A DNA stretch of 64,000 nt from FEN-1219 sp035548835. GTDB taxonomy: Bacteria > Pseudomonadota > Gammaproteobacteria > Steroidobacterales > Rariloculaceae. Shown here piece by piece: positions 24,586-35,057 of the stretch. Position 1 is the first letter of the stretch, and the number at the start of each line of letters is the position of its first letter. A program made the position numbers and the translations under genes. The stretch spans positions 1 to 64,000 of the forward strand of contig DASZSB010000094.1 of assembly GCA_035548835.1 (NCBI GenBank). Reading direction: 5' to 3'. The notes beneath the pieces are model-generated. The model was given only the letters and a program-made list of their open reading frames with translations. It was not told the origin of the DNA and did no database searches.

Positions 24586-25734
24586 CTACGCGCTCTGGGC
24601 CCGCAGGCGATACGTCTTCATCGAAGCCGTGAACCGCCGGAACAGGGGCAGCAGATCGTGCGGTCCGGGGCTCGCTTCGGGATGACCCTGGAACGAGAAC
24701 GCCGGCCGGTCGATGCGCTCGATGCCCTGCAGGCTGCCGTCGAACAGCGAGCGATGCGTGGCGCGCACATTGGCCGGAAGCGTCGATTCCTGGACCGCGA
24801 AACCGTGGTTCTGGCTCGTGATCATGACTCGCCCGGAGTCGATTTCCACGACCGGGTGATTCGCGCCGTGGTGCCCGAACTTCATCTTCTCGGTCTTCGC
24901 CCCGCTCGCTAGACCGAGCAACTGGTGGCCGAGACAGATGCCGAACACCGGCAGCCCCTTGTCCACGAGCGCCCGGATGGCTTCGATCGCGTAGTCGCAG
25001 GGCTCCGGATCACCGGGTCCGTTCGACAGGAAGATGCCGTCCGGATGCAGTGCCAGCGCCTCCTCCGCGGACGTGGTGGCCGGCACTACGGTCACGCGGC
25101 AGTCCTCCTCGGCCAGCAGCCGCAGGATATTGCGCTTGATGCCGTAGTCGAACGCCACGACGTGAAACGCCGCGACGCGCTTCGTATAGACGCTCTGGCG
25201 ATCCGGCCAGATGCTGCCCTGGTTCCACTGGTAGCTCTGCTTCGCGCTGACCAGCTTCGCCAAGTCCATGCCCTTCAGGCCCGGGAACTTGCGGGCCGCG
25301 CGTACCGCTTCATCCGGATTCGCCTTGGCGCCGGTCACGATGCAGCCTGCCTGCGCCCCTTTGTCGCGAATCAGCCGCGTGAGCTGGCGGGTGTCGATCT
25401 CGGCGATCGCAACCGTCTTGCCTCGACGCAAGAACTCCTGGAGGCTGGATTCAGCGCGATAGTTGCTAACGACCGGCGACAGATCGCGGATGATCAAACC
25501 CGCCGCAAAGGTCTTCGTCGATTCGAAGTCGTCCGAGTTCGTACCGACGTTGCCGATGTGCGGGTACGTCAGGGTCACGATCTGGCGGTAGTAGGACGGG
25601 TCCGTCAGGATCTCCTGATACCCCGTCATCGAGGTGTTGAACACCACCTCGCCAAGAGTCCGGCCCTCGGCGCCTACCGAGATGCCTTTGAACACGGTTC
25701 CGTCTTCGAGCGCTAGTATCGCCGGCTCTGCCAC
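24586..25734 (-). CDS. carA: Carbamoyl phosphate synthase small subunit
   Basis: Glutaminase subunit that supplies ammonia to CarB. 382 residues with an N-terminal CarA-specific domain and a C-terminal class I amidotransferase: the nucleophile is the Cys of VFGICLGHQLLG, and the His and Glu of the triad are in FQGHPEASPGPHD. The start is GTG with AGGAG seven bases upstream. The 169-base gap to dapB contains a TAGAAT hexamer that could be a -10 element, but no good -35. Confidence 0.97.
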   Translation of the reverse strand: MAEPAILALEDGTVFKGISVGAEGRTLGEVVFNTSMTGYQEILTDPSYYRQIVTLTYPHIGNVGTNSDDFESTKTFAAGLIIRDLSPVVSNYRAESSLQEFLRRGKTVAIAEIDTRQLTRLIRDKGAQAGCIVTGAKANPDEAVRAARKFPGLKGMDLAKLVSAKQSYQWNQGSIWPDRQSVYTKRVAAFHVVAFDYGIKRNILRLLAEEDCRVTVVPATTSAEEALALHPDGIFLSNGPGDPEPCDYAIEAIRALVDKGLPVFGICLGHQLLGLASGAKTEKMKFGHHGANHPVVEIDSGRVMITSQNHGFAVQESTLPANVRATHRSLFDGSLQGIERIDRPAFSFQGHPEASPGPHDLLPLFRRFTASMKTYRLRAQSA

Positions 25735-25903
25735 GCTGAGCTCCTAGAAACATCGGCTTGCACGAACCCGCGGGATGGGCTGCAAGCCCGGCAGCCGATC
25801 CCGTGTTGGTCAACGGGGAAACTCAGGCGGCTATTCTAGCTCGCCCTTCGGTCATTGATCTACAGAAATCCGGCGATACGCGCGAACGCGCCGGCAGGGC
25901 GCG

Positions 25904-26713
25904 TCATTCGCGCGTGAGCCCAAGCACGTCCGCCATCGAATACAGCCCCGGCGCCCGCCCCGCTGCCCAGCGCGCGGCCCGCAGCGCGCCGCGGGCGAAC
26001 ATCTTCCGATCCGCGGCTTCGTGCGTGAACTCGACCTGTTCTTCGGCACCGATGAAGCGCACGGTGTGCTCGCCGACGACGTTGCCTCCGCGCACCACCG
26101 CGAAGCCGATGGTGCCGGGAACGCGCGGACCCGTGCGGCCATGCCGCGCATACACCGCGAGATCCGCGAGCTTGCGCCCCCGCGCGGCCGCAACGCACTC
26201 GCCGAGCGCCAGCGCCGTGCCCGAGGGCGCGTCCACCTTGTGCCGATGGTGCGCTTCGATGATCTCGACGTCGTAACCCTCGCCGAGCGCCTTCGCCGCG
26301 CGGCCGACCAGGTCCATGAAGACGTTCACGCCGACGCTCATGTTGCGCGCGTACACGATCGGGATTTCATGTGCGGCCTTTTCCATGGCCTTCTGCTGGC
26401 GGTCTTCGAGCCCCGTCGTGCCGATGACCAGGGCGGTGCCACTCTCGATGCAGGCGCGCAGGTTCGATTCCGTGGCCGATGGCAAAGTGAAGTCGACGGC
26501 CACCTGGGCGGAATGCAGGCCCTGAGCACGTTCGTCGGTCAGGGGCACGCCCACGGGATCGACGCCCACCAATTCGGCCGCGTCCCGCCCGAGCATGCGG
26601 TCGCCGGACTCGGTGACTGCACCGACCAGCTTCAGATCGGTCGTTTCGAACACACAGCTCATGACCGCCCGGCCCATGCGACCGGCGGCACCGAGCACCG
26701 CAACCTTCAGCAA
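25904..26713 (-). CDS. dapB: 4-Hydroxy-tetrahydrodipicolinate reductase
   Basis: Lysine and meso-diaminopimelate synthesis, using NAD(P)H. 269 residues. The nucleotide-binding loop is LGAAGRMGRAV at the N-terminus, and the catalytic His and Lys are in EAHHRHKVDAPSGTAL. The start is TTG (MLKVAVLG) with GGAG eight bases upstream, three bases after the dnaJ stop, so dapB is probably the last gene of the dnaK-dnaJ transcript. Confidence 0.96.
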   Translation of the reverse strand: MLKVAVLGAAGRMGRAVMSCVFETTDLKLVGAVTESGDRMLGRDAAELVGVDPVGVPLTDERAQGLHSAQVAVDFTLPSATESNLRACIESGTALVIGTTGLEDRQQKAMEKAAHEIPIVYARNMSVGVNVFMDLVGRAAKALGEGYDVEIIEAHHRHKVDAPSGTALALGECVAAARGRKLADLAVYARHGRTGPRVPGTIGFAVVRGGNVVGEHTVRFIGAEEQVEFTHEAADRKMFARGALRAARWAAGRAPGLYSMADVLGLTRE

Positions 26714-26716
26714 GCG

Positions 26717-27856
26717 TCAGGCTCCCATCCGCTCGAAGAACTTCTTCACGCCGTCGAACCACGAGCGTGCCCGCGGATTATGCCGTGATCCATCGCGCTG
26801 AAGCGAATCGTCGAACGCCCGGAGCCGTTCCTTCTGCTCGCTGGACAGATTGACCGGAGTTTCCACCTGCACCCGGCAGAACAGGTCGCCGACGCCGCTG
26901 TCGCGCACCGATCGGACACCCTTGCCGCGCAAACGGAACAGACTGCCCGACTGAGTCTCGGCAGGGATCTTCAGCACGACGTCACCATCGAGTGTCGGCA
27001 CGTCCACCGTGCCACCGAGGACTGCCGTTGCAAAACTCACGGGAACCTCGCAGCTCAGGTTCTGACCTTCGCGCGTGAAGATCGGGTGTGCCTTCACGGA
27101 GATGTCGACGTACAGGTCGCCGGGTGGCCCTCCGTTGCGTCCGGCTTCGCCCTCGCGTGCCAGCCGGATGCGATCGCCGTTGTCGACGCCGGCCGGGACC
27201 TTGACCGACAGCGTCTTGTTGCGTCGGACGCGGCCACGGCCCGAGCATTCACGGCACGGCTTTTCGATCACACTCCCCGCGCCGCCGCAGTTCGGGCATG
27301 TCTGCTGAATCGAGAAGAAACCCTGCGCGACGCGCACCTGCCCGGCGCCACCGCAGGTGCCGCAGCTCACCGGTTGCGACCCCGGCTCCGCGCCCTTGCC
27401 GCCGCAGCGCGTGCACTCGACCTGCCCGGGAAGGTCGAGCGTGATGGTGTCGCCCGCGACGGCCTGCTCGAGCGTCAACTCCAGCTCGTAACGCAGGTCG
27501 GCGCCGCGGAATACCTGATTCCGCCCGCCGCGCCGGCCGGCGCCGAAGATGTCGCCGAAAACATCTCCGAAGATATCGCTGAAGGCGTCGGCCCCGCCGC
27601 CGAATCCCCCACCGCCCATGCCCGGACCGCCCTGGACCCCAGCATGGCCGAACCGATCGTAGGCGGCGCGCTTGTCCTTGTCGGACAGGACCTCGTAGGC
27701 CTCCTTGGCCTCCTTGAAGTGCGCTTCGGCGTCGGGGTTGTCCGGATTGCGGTCCGGGTGGTATTTCATCGCGAGGCGACGGTAGGCCTTCTTCAAATCC
27801 GCCTCGGCCGCATCGCGGCCGACACCGAGCACTTCGTAGTAGTCCCGTTTCGCCAT
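26717..27856 (-). CDS. dnaJ: Chaperone protein DnaJ
   Basis: Co-chaperone that stimulates DnaK ATPase activity. 379 residues: J domain with the HPD motif (MKYHPDRNP), Gly/Phe-rich linker (GGPGMGGGGFGGG), four zinc-binding CxxCxGxG repeats (CTRCGGKG, CGTCGGAG, CPNCGGAG, CRECSGRG) and C-terminal substrate domains. A TTG four codons upstream is in frame, but the ATG of MAKRDYYEVLGV has the correctly spaced GAGG. Separated from dnaK by 80 bases that hold a stable hairpin. Confidence 0.97.
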   Translation of the reverse strand: MAKRDYYEVLGVGRDAAEADLKKAYRRLAMKYHPDRNPDNPDAEAHFKEAKEAYEVLSDKDKRAAYDRFGHAGVQGGPGMGGGGFGGGADAFSDIFGDVFGDIFGAGRRGGRNQVFRGADLRYELELTLEQAVAGDTITLDLPGQVECTRCGGKGAEPGSQPVSCGTCGGAGQVRVAQGFFSIQQTCPNCGGAGSVIEKPCRECSGRGRVRRNKTLSVKVPAGVDNGDRIRLAREGEAGRNGGPPGDLYVDISVKAHPIFTREGQNLSCEVPVSFATAVLGGTVDVPTLDGDVVLKIPAETQSGSLFRLRGKGVRSVRDSGVGDLFCRVQVETPVNLSSEQKERLRAFDDSLQRDGSRHNPRARSWFDGVKKFFERMGA

Positions 27857-27874
27857 CCCGTTCCTCAAACCGAA

Positions 27875-27904
27875 GAGGAGAGCACGCTTCGGCGTGCCCT
27901 CCTC
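27875..27904 (-). other. Stem-loop between dnaK and dnaJ
   Basis: A 13-pair stem (GAGGAG and GCACGC arms, one G-U pair on the transcribed strand) closed by a four-base loop. The tail after it in the direction of transcription is only weakly T-rich (TTCGGTTTG). It could act as a partial terminator or an RNA-stability element that lowers dnaJ relative to dnaK. Seen directly; its function is inference. Confidence 0.6.
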
Positions 27905-27936
27905 GCTACTCCCATCTCAGGCTCGACGGTCGCGCG

Positions 27937-29847
<1,911 letters not shown>

Positions 29848-29900
29848 GATGTTTCTGCTCCAGAATCGTTGAAATAGCGGTGAACCCGTTGATCACTGCG

Positions 29901-29928
29901 AGATGGGGCGAGGACGCGACAATTCAAG
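29901..29928 (-). promoter_or_regulatory. Sigma-32 heat-shock promoter of dnaK
   Basis: CTTGAA at 29928-29923 and CCCCATCT at 29908-29901, separated by 14 bases, match the sigma-32 consensus in both elements. The -35 box overlaps the grpE stop codon (29924-29926). The expected transcription start is about 45-50 bases before the dnaK ATG. No CIRCE operator (TTAGCACTC-N9-GAGTGCTAA) was found nearby. Confidence 0.85.
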
Positions 29929-30424
29929 CGTCGGCCGCCCGCGAAACGACGACCTTCGCGGCCCGCAGCAGCCTTTCGTTCAACTCGTAGCCCTTCTGCA
30001 CGACCTCGAGCACGGTGTTCGGCGCCACGGCGGCCGCGGGCAGCAGACTCAGCGCCTCGTGCTTGTTCGGATCGAACGGCTGCCCCTTCGGGTCGATCTC
30101 GCGGATCCCGGCGCCGCCGAAGGCATCGTCGAGCAACCGCAGTGTGGCGCGGACCCCCTCGAACTGCGGTCCGAGCCCGGCCTTTTCGGCGGCGATCAGC
30201 CCGGCCTCGAGGCTGTCGCGGACCGGCAGGATCGCCTGCGCGAGCTTCTCCGCACCGAATTTGCGCGCCATGTCGACTTCGCGAGCACTGCGCTTGCGCA
30301 GGTTCTCGAGCTCGGCGGCGGTGCGCAGATAGCGGTCGCGGTTGTCCTCGGCCTCGCGGCGCAGCGCTTCCAGTGCGGGATCGGCGCCTCCCGAGCCCGC
30401 GGTATCCGTCTGTTCTTCATTCAT
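29924..30424 (-). CDS. grpE: Nucleotide exchange factor GrpE
   Basis: Releases ADP from DnaK. 166 residues: a short acidic, disordered N-terminus, a long helix (EALRREAEDNRDRYLRTAAELENLRKR), and the C-terminal beta domain with PFDPNKHEAL and a VVQKGYELNERLLRAAKVVVS segment. Start chosen at ATG (MNEEQTDTAG), giving the usual length; the 14 upstream in-frame residues look like untranslated leader. Follows hrcA by 65 bases. Confidence 0.95.
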   Translation of the reverse strand: MNEEQTDTAGSGGADPALEALRREAEDNRDRYLRTAAELENLRKRSAREVDMARKFGAEKLAQAILPVRDSLEAGLIAAEKAGLGPQFEGVRATLRLLDDAFGGAGIREIDPKGQPFDPNKHEALSLLPAAAVAPNTVLEVVQKGYELNERLLRAAKVVVSRAADA

Positions 30425-30489
30425 GGCAAATCCCTGCTCCGCCCCTAAGGCGAAGCGCCTCGACACAAGGGTTGTGCGGCAGATGAGGG

Positions 30490-31545
30490 CTAGCTGCCCG
30501 ACTTCAAGGCGCGACCCAGCAACTTGGCCGTCACGTCGACGATCGGGATCACCCGCTCGTACGCCATCCGCGTCGGCCCGATGACCCCGAGCACGCCCAT
30601 CGTGTCGTCCTCGGATGCGTACGGCGCAGCGACGATACTATAGGAATCGAGCAGCTGGTACCCGGATTCCTGGCCGATGAAGATCTGGACGCCGTCGGCC
30701 CGCATGCTCTGGTCGAGCAGGTGCAGGATGTCCTGCTGGCGGCTGAAAGCCTCGAACAGCCCCTTCAGGGTTTCCACGTCGGCCACACGATCGGCGCCCA
30801 TGAGGTTGGTTTCGCCCGCGACGACGAACTCGGGCTCCGGCTCGGCCTCCGGAACCACCTTCTGCGCCATTTCGATGGCCTCGATCATGAGCGCGTTCAT
30901 CGATGCACGCGTCTTCCTGAGCTCGGCCAGCAGCAGCTCGCGCACCTCGGGCAGCGTCCGCCCGGCGAAATGCTCGTTCAGGTAGTTGCTGGCGCGACGC
31001 AGCTCGTCAGCACCGTAATCTCGATGAACGTTCAAGATCTTGTTCTGGACCTCGCGGTCGTTGATCACGAGGATGGCCAGCACGCGCTGATTGGAGAGCG
31101 GCAGAAAGTCGATCTGACGCAAAGCCGTCTGTGCGCGTCGCGGGACCGTGACGATGCCTGCGAGGCTCGTCACGGCCGACAAAAGATTGGATACCGAGAG
31201 GGCCAGCGCTTGGGGATCGCCGGAAGTCTCGTTCAACCCCTGACTGAACCGCAGCAGGTCCTCGCCCTTGGGGGGCGTCAACTTGATCAACGTGTCGACG
31301 AAGAAGCGGTAACCCTTGATGGTGGGCACGCGCCCGGCCGACGTATGCGGCGAGCTGACGAAGCCGAGCTCCTCGAGGTCGGCCACGATGTTGCGAATCG
31401 TCGCCGGGCTCAGCTCGAGACCCGACTCGCGCGACAACGTGCGCGAGCCGACGGGCTGCCCTTCGCGAATATATCTGTCGACGAGAATGCGCAGCAGATG
31501 TTGTGCGCGTTCGTCCAAAACGTCTCGGGATTTGTCGCTCGCCAT
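30490..31545 (-). CDS. hrcA: Heat-inducible transcription repressor HrcA
   Basis: Represses chaperone genes by binding CIRCE operators, and needs GroEL for activity. 351 residues: N-terminal winged helix (QPVGSRTLSRESGLELSPATIRNIVADLEELGF, split across residues 30-62), then a GAF-like dimerisation domain ending in GVLGVIGPTRMAYERVIPIVD. Heads the hrcA-grpE-dnaK-dnaJ group and is divergent from nadK. Because no CIRCE is visible in this cluster, its target is probably groESL elsewhere (inference). Confidence 0.96.
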   Translation of the reverse strand: MASDKSRDVLDERAQHLLRILVDRYIREGQPVGSRTLSRESGLELSPATIRNIVADLEELGFVSSPHTSAGRVPTIKGYRFFVDTLIKLTPPKGEDLLRFSQGLNETSGDPQALALSVSNLLSAVTSLAGIVTVPRRAQTALRQIDFLPLSNQRVLAILVINDREVQNKILNVHRDYGADELRRASNYLNEHFAGRTLPEVRELLLAELRKTRASMNALMIEAIEMAQKVVPEAEPEPEFVVAGETNLMGADRVADVETLKGLFEAFSRQQDILHLLDQSMRADGVQIFIGQESGYQLLDSYSIVAAPYASEDDTMGVLGVIGPTRMAYERVIPIVDVTAKLLGRALKSGS

Positions 31546-31590
31546 CGGCGCTGGCTGTGATAACTTAGAGGCCGCTTCGAAGCGTACAGC

Positions 31591-31620
31591 ACGCTAGCAA
31601 CGGGCTCCCGCCACTGTCAA
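31591..31620 (-). promoter_or_regulatory. Putative sigma-70 promoter of hrcA
   Basis: A perfect -35 hexamer TTGACA (31620-31615) followed after 18 bases by TAGCGT (31596-31591), which keeps three of the six -10 consensus bases. The start point would be about 40 bases upstream of the hrcA ATG. The -10 is weak, so this is a plausible but unproven site. Confidence 0.4.
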
Positions 31621-31630
31621 GAAACCGATC

Positions 31631-32527
31631 ATGCCGCGTGAATTCAGGACAGTCGGCCTCTGGGGACGCTTGAGCGAACAGGCGGTCGCCGAACCCGCGC
31701 TGCAGGTGCTGAAGCACCTCAAGAAGCACGGCATTCGGGTTTTCGCCTCCATCGAATCCGACGGCAACGATGCATTCGGCGAGGCAACACGCGTGCCCGA
31801 GCGCGACCTCGTTCCCTCTGTCGACCTCGTCGTCGCCGTGGGCGGTGACGGCACATTGTTACATGCGGCCCGCCACGTGGCCGGCCGCGACGTACCGCTG
31901 CTCGGCGTGAACCGGGGCCGGCTCGGATTTCTGACCGACATCTCGCCGGAGCACATGCTGCAGGCCATCGACGCGATCATGGCCGGCGATTACCTGTCCG
32001 AGCGCCGCCCCCTGCTCGCCGCAAGGCTTCCTGGGCGCTCCGGCCCGGAGACCTTGTTCGCCGTGAACGACGTGGTGCTGCAGAAGGGCGAGACCGGCCG
32101 CATGCTCGACTTCACGACCGTGGTCGACGGCGTCTACGTGAATACGCATCGCGGAGACGGCCTGATCATCGCCACGCCGACCGGCTCGACGGCGTACGCC
32201 CTGTCGTGCGGCGGCCCGATCATCCAGCCGAACGTGAATGCGCTCGTCATCGTGCCTATCTGTCCGCACACGCTCAGCGATCGCCCGCTCGTCCTGCCAT
32301 CGACCAGCACCGTTCGCGTGGGCCTCGAGCGCGACACGCACGGCCCGGCGCACGTCGTCTGTGACGGCGAGCCGCTCGCCAAGCTCGCGGGCGGCGATAC
32401 CGTAACGATCAGCCTCGCCACGCAGGCGGTTACGCTCCTGCATCCGCGCGATTACAACTACTACGAGCTGCTGCGGTCGAAACTGAACTGGGGCCGGGCG
32501 AACCGCGATCGCCCACCGCCGCGCTGA
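31631..32527 (+). CDS. nadK: NAD kinase
   Basis: Phosphorylates NAD to NADP. 298 residues: the ATP/metal motif GGDG is in VVAVGGDGTLLHAAR, the NAD-binding NE/D segment is FAVNDVVLQKGETGRM, and ATPTGSTAYALSCGGPI follows. Divergent from hrcA across 85 bases, and followed by recN after only six bases, so the two are very likely co-transcribed. Confidence 0.96.
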   Translation: MPREFRTVGLWGRLSEQAVAEPALQVLKHLKKHGIRVFASIESDGNDAFGEATRVPERDLVPSVDLVVAVGGDGTLLHAARHVAGRDVPLLGVNRGRLGFLTDISPEHMLQAIDAIMAGDYLSERRPLLAARLPGRSGPETLFAVNDVVLQKGETGRMLDFTTVVDGVYVNTHRGDGLIIATPTGSTAYALSCGGPIIQPNVNALVIVPICPHTLSDRPLVLPSTSTVRVGLERDTHGPAHVVCDGEPLAKLAGGDTVTISLATQAVTLLHPRDYNYYELLRSKLNWGRANRDRPPPR

Positions 32528-32533
32528 CACGCC

Positions 32534-34207
32534 ATGCTGAGTCTGATCCGCGCGAAGAACTACGCGGTCATCGACGAAGTCGAGCTCGAGTTTCCGCGCG
32601 GCTTCAGCGTGATGACCGGCGAGACCGGCGCCGGCAAATCGATCCTCGTCGACGCGCTGGGGCTCGCCCTCGGTGACCGCGCGGACGCCGGCGCCGTGCG
32701 CCACGGCGCGGAACGCGCGGAGATCAGCGTGCTGTTCGAGATTCCACACGGTCACGCCGCGCTCGAGTGGCTCGCCGAACGCGGCCTCGAAGACGACACG
32801 AACTGCGCCCTGCGCCGCGTCGTCGGCGCGGACGGACGCTCGCGCGCATTCATCAACGGTCAACCCGCGACGCTCCAGGACCTCAAGGCGCTGGGCGGCC
32901 TGCTCGTCGACATCCACGGGCAGCACGCACACCAGTCGCTGCTGGAAACCGGCGCCCAGCGGGCCCTGCTCGATTCCTACGGCGGGCACGAGGCGCTGGC
33001 CGCGAAGGTCGCCGCGGCATACACGGCATGGCGCACGCTCGAGAGCGATCTCGCAACGCGCCGCACGAGCGGCGCGAATCGCGCCGCGGAGCTGGAACTC
33101 CTGAGGTTCCAGGCCGCGGAGATCGAGACCCTGGCCGTCGCGGACGGCGAACCCGAACGACTGGCCCTGGAGCGCGAGCGGCTCGCGAACACCGACAGGC
33201 TGCTCTCGGGTGCCAACGCAGCGCTCGAGCGCCTTGCCGAGAGCGACACGGCATCGGCCTACTCCGCCGTCGTCCACGCGCGGCGCGAGCTCGAGCGGCT
33301 CGTGGAGCACGATCCGTCGCTGCGCGCGCCGGTCGAACTGCTCGCGGGCATCGAGGCGGAGATCCGCGACGTCGAGTCCACCTTGAGCCACTACCGGGAC
33401 CGGATCGAAGCCGATCCGGAGCGCCTGACATGGGTGGACGAGCGGCTCGCGAGAATCCGCGCGGTCGCACGCCGCCACGGCGTCGCACCCGAGGAGCTCG
33501 GGGCGACGCTCGCGGGCCTGCGCACACGCATTGCCTCGCTCGACGACAGCGCGGGCTCGCTCGAGGACCTGGCGGCCAGGGCCGCAACCGCTCGCGCGAC
33601 GTTCCTCGCGGAGGCGAAGAAGCTCGGCGCGAAGCGTGCGAAGCAGGCGGCATCGCTCGGCCCCGCCGTGACGGCGGAGCTCGCGGAGCTCGGCATGCCG
33701 AACGGCGAGTTCCGCGTCGATCTCGCGCCGAAGACCGAGGACCACGCGGATGCTCACGGACTGGAGAGAGTCGAATTCCAGGTCCGGCTGAACCCCGGGC
33801 AGCCGTTCGGCGCGTTGAGCAAGGTGGCATCCGGCGGCGAGCTGTCGCGGCTCAGCCTCGCGATCGAGGTCGTGCGCTCGGGCGCCTCACCCGTCACGGC
33901 GTTCGTCTTCGACGAGGTCGATACGGGCATTGGCGGTCGGGTGGCCGAAATCGTCGGCAGGAAGCTGCGCGAGCTCGCGAAGGCCCGCCAGGTGCTCTGC
34001 GTGACCCACCTGCCGCAGGTCGCGAGCCAGGGCCAAGCGCACTATCGAGTGGTGAAACTGACGGACGGCAAAGCGAGCCGAACACAGGTGAAGCCTCTGT
34101 CGGCAGAGGAACGCGTCGAGGAGCTGTCGCGAATGCTCGGTGGCGTGGAGATCACGGACCGCACACGCGCCCACGCGGCCGAGATGATCGAGCGCGCGGC
34201 GCGCTGA
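32534..34207 (+). CDS. recN: DNA repair protein RecN
   Basis: SMC-like ATPase for double-strand-break repair. 557 residues: Walker A TGETGAGKSILVDALG near the N-terminus, paired coiled coils across the middle, the ABC signature SGGELSRLSLAIE, and Walker B FVFDEVDTGIGG near the C-terminus. Ends nine bases from the convergent fur gene. No LexA box was recognised upstream because it follows nadK directly. Confidence 0.96.
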   Translation: MLSLIRAKNYAVIDEVELEFPRGFSVMTGETGAGKSILVDALGLALGDRADAGAVRHGAERAEISVLFEIPHGHAALEWLAERGLEDDTNCALRRVVGADGRSRAFINGQPATLQDLKALGGLLVDIHGQHAHQSLLETGAQRALLDSYGGHEALAAKVAAAYTAWRTLESDLATRRTSGANRAAELELLRFQAAEIETLAVADGEPERLALERERLANTDRLLSGANAALERLAESDTASAYSAVVHARRELERLVEHDPSLRAPVELLAGIEAEIRDVESTLSHYRDRIEADPERLTWVDERLARIRAVARRHGVAPEELGATLAGLRTRIASLDDSAGSLEDLAARAATARATFLAEAKKLGAKRAKQAASLGPAVTAELAELGMPNGEFRVDLAPKTEDHADAHGLERVEFQVRLNPGQPFGALSKVASGGELSRLSLAIEVVRSGASPVTAFVFDEVDTGIGGRVAEIVGRKLRELAKARQVLCVTHLPQVASQGQAHYRVVKLTDGKASRTQVKPLSAEERVEELSRMLGGVEITDRTRAHAAEMIERAAR

Positions 34208-34216
34208 AGCGCGAGA

Positions 34217-34624
34217 TCAGGCAGGCTTCTTCGGTCGGACGAACAACACGAGGCTGTGGTCCTCGATGTCGTAACCGTATTTGTCCGCGATCTCGCGCTG
34301 CAACTGCTCGATGCGATCGTCGAAGAACTCCGTCACGCGCCCCGTCTCGAGACATACCATGTGATCGTGGTGCGTGCGGTCGGCCAGCTCGAATACGGCC
34401 TGCCCGCCCTCGAAGTTGTTACGACTCACGAGCCCGGCGCGCTCGAACTGCGTCAGCACGCGATAGACGGTAGCGAGGCCGAGTTCCTCGCCGCTGTCGA
34501 GCAAGGCGCGGTAGATCGCCTCCGCCGACATGTGCCGTTGTTGGCTGTGCTCGAGTATCTGCAGCACCTTCAGGCGCGGTGACGTGACCTTGAGACCTGC
34601 CTTGCGAAGATCCTGTCGTTCCAC
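34217..34624 (-). CDS. fur: Ferric uptake regulator Fur
   Basis: Iron-responsive repressor of iron-uptake genes. 135 residues: winged-helix DNA-binding domain (GLATVYRVLTQFERAGLVSRNNFEGG), then the metal-binding dimer domain with HHDHMVC. Only one cysteine is present (Cys91). The CxxC and C-terminal cysteine site that binds structural zinc in E. coli Fur is absent, as in Pseudomonas aeruginosa Fur. The start is GTG with GAGAGG five bases upstream. Divergent from bamE. Confidence 0.96.
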   Translation of the reverse strand: MERQDLRKAGLKVTSPRLKVLQILEHSQQRHMSAEAIYRALLDSGEELGLATVYRVLTQFERAGLVSRNNFEGGQAVFELADRTHHDHMVCLETGRVTEFFDDRIEQLQREIADKYGYDIEDHSLVLFVRPKKPA

Positions 34625-34684
34625 TTGCGCCTCTCTCGAGCCTGATCGAGTATGATTCGCCTTGAATTATGGACCAACGTTAAC

Positions 34685-35038
34685 GTGCGCTCTACCGTGT
34701 TCACATACGTACATTCCGTTTGTCGCCGCCTCTTCATCGCGGCGCCTCTGGTGCTGGCTCTCGCAGCCTGCGTGTATCGCGTCGACATCCAGCAGGGCAA
34801 CCTGCTCAAGGACAAGGACATACAGCAGGTCGAGGTCGGCATGACACGCAGCCAGGTTCAGTTCCTGCTCGGCACGCCGATGGTTGCCGACAGCTTCCAC
34901 CGCGAGCGCTGGGACTACGCGTACTCGCTGCGCAAGGGCCGCTCGCAGGAAATCGACCGACGCTGGATCGTCGTGTACTTCGAGAACGATCGGGTATCGA
35001 AGATCGAGCGCGATCTGACGCTGCAGCCTTCGTCCTAG
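34685..35038 (+). CDS. bamE: Outer-membrane assembly lipoprotein BamE
   Basis: Small lipoprotein of the BAM complex that inserts outer-membrane beta-barrels. The signal peptide ends in the lipobox LALAAC, and the mature part has the family core (VEVGMTRSQVQFLLGTPM and DRWIVVYFENDRVSKIERD-like segments). An ATG at 34652 is in frame but overlaps a good -10 box (TATGAT, 34651-34656), so it may not be transcribed. I use the GTG at 34685; GTG 34697 is also possible. Divergent from fur, as in E. coli relatives. Confidence 0.85.
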   Translation: MRSTVFTYVHSVCRRLFIAAPLVLALAACVYRVDIQQGNLLKDKDIQQVEVGMTRSQVQFLLGTPMVADSFHRERWDYAYSLRKGRSQEIDRRWIVVYFENDRVSKIERDLTLQPSS

Positions 35039-35057
35039 CCCGCCGGCGCCGCGAGGC

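Noticed and set aside
31546..31630. CIRCE operator for HrcA between hrcA and nadK
   Set aside because: I looked for TTAGCACTC-N9-GAGTGCTAA here and before grpE and dnaK. Only a short palindrome (GCTTCGAAGC) is present, which does not match.
34625..34684. Fur box between fur and bamE
   Set aside because: No stretch matches GATAATGATAATCATTATC well enough to call autoregulation.
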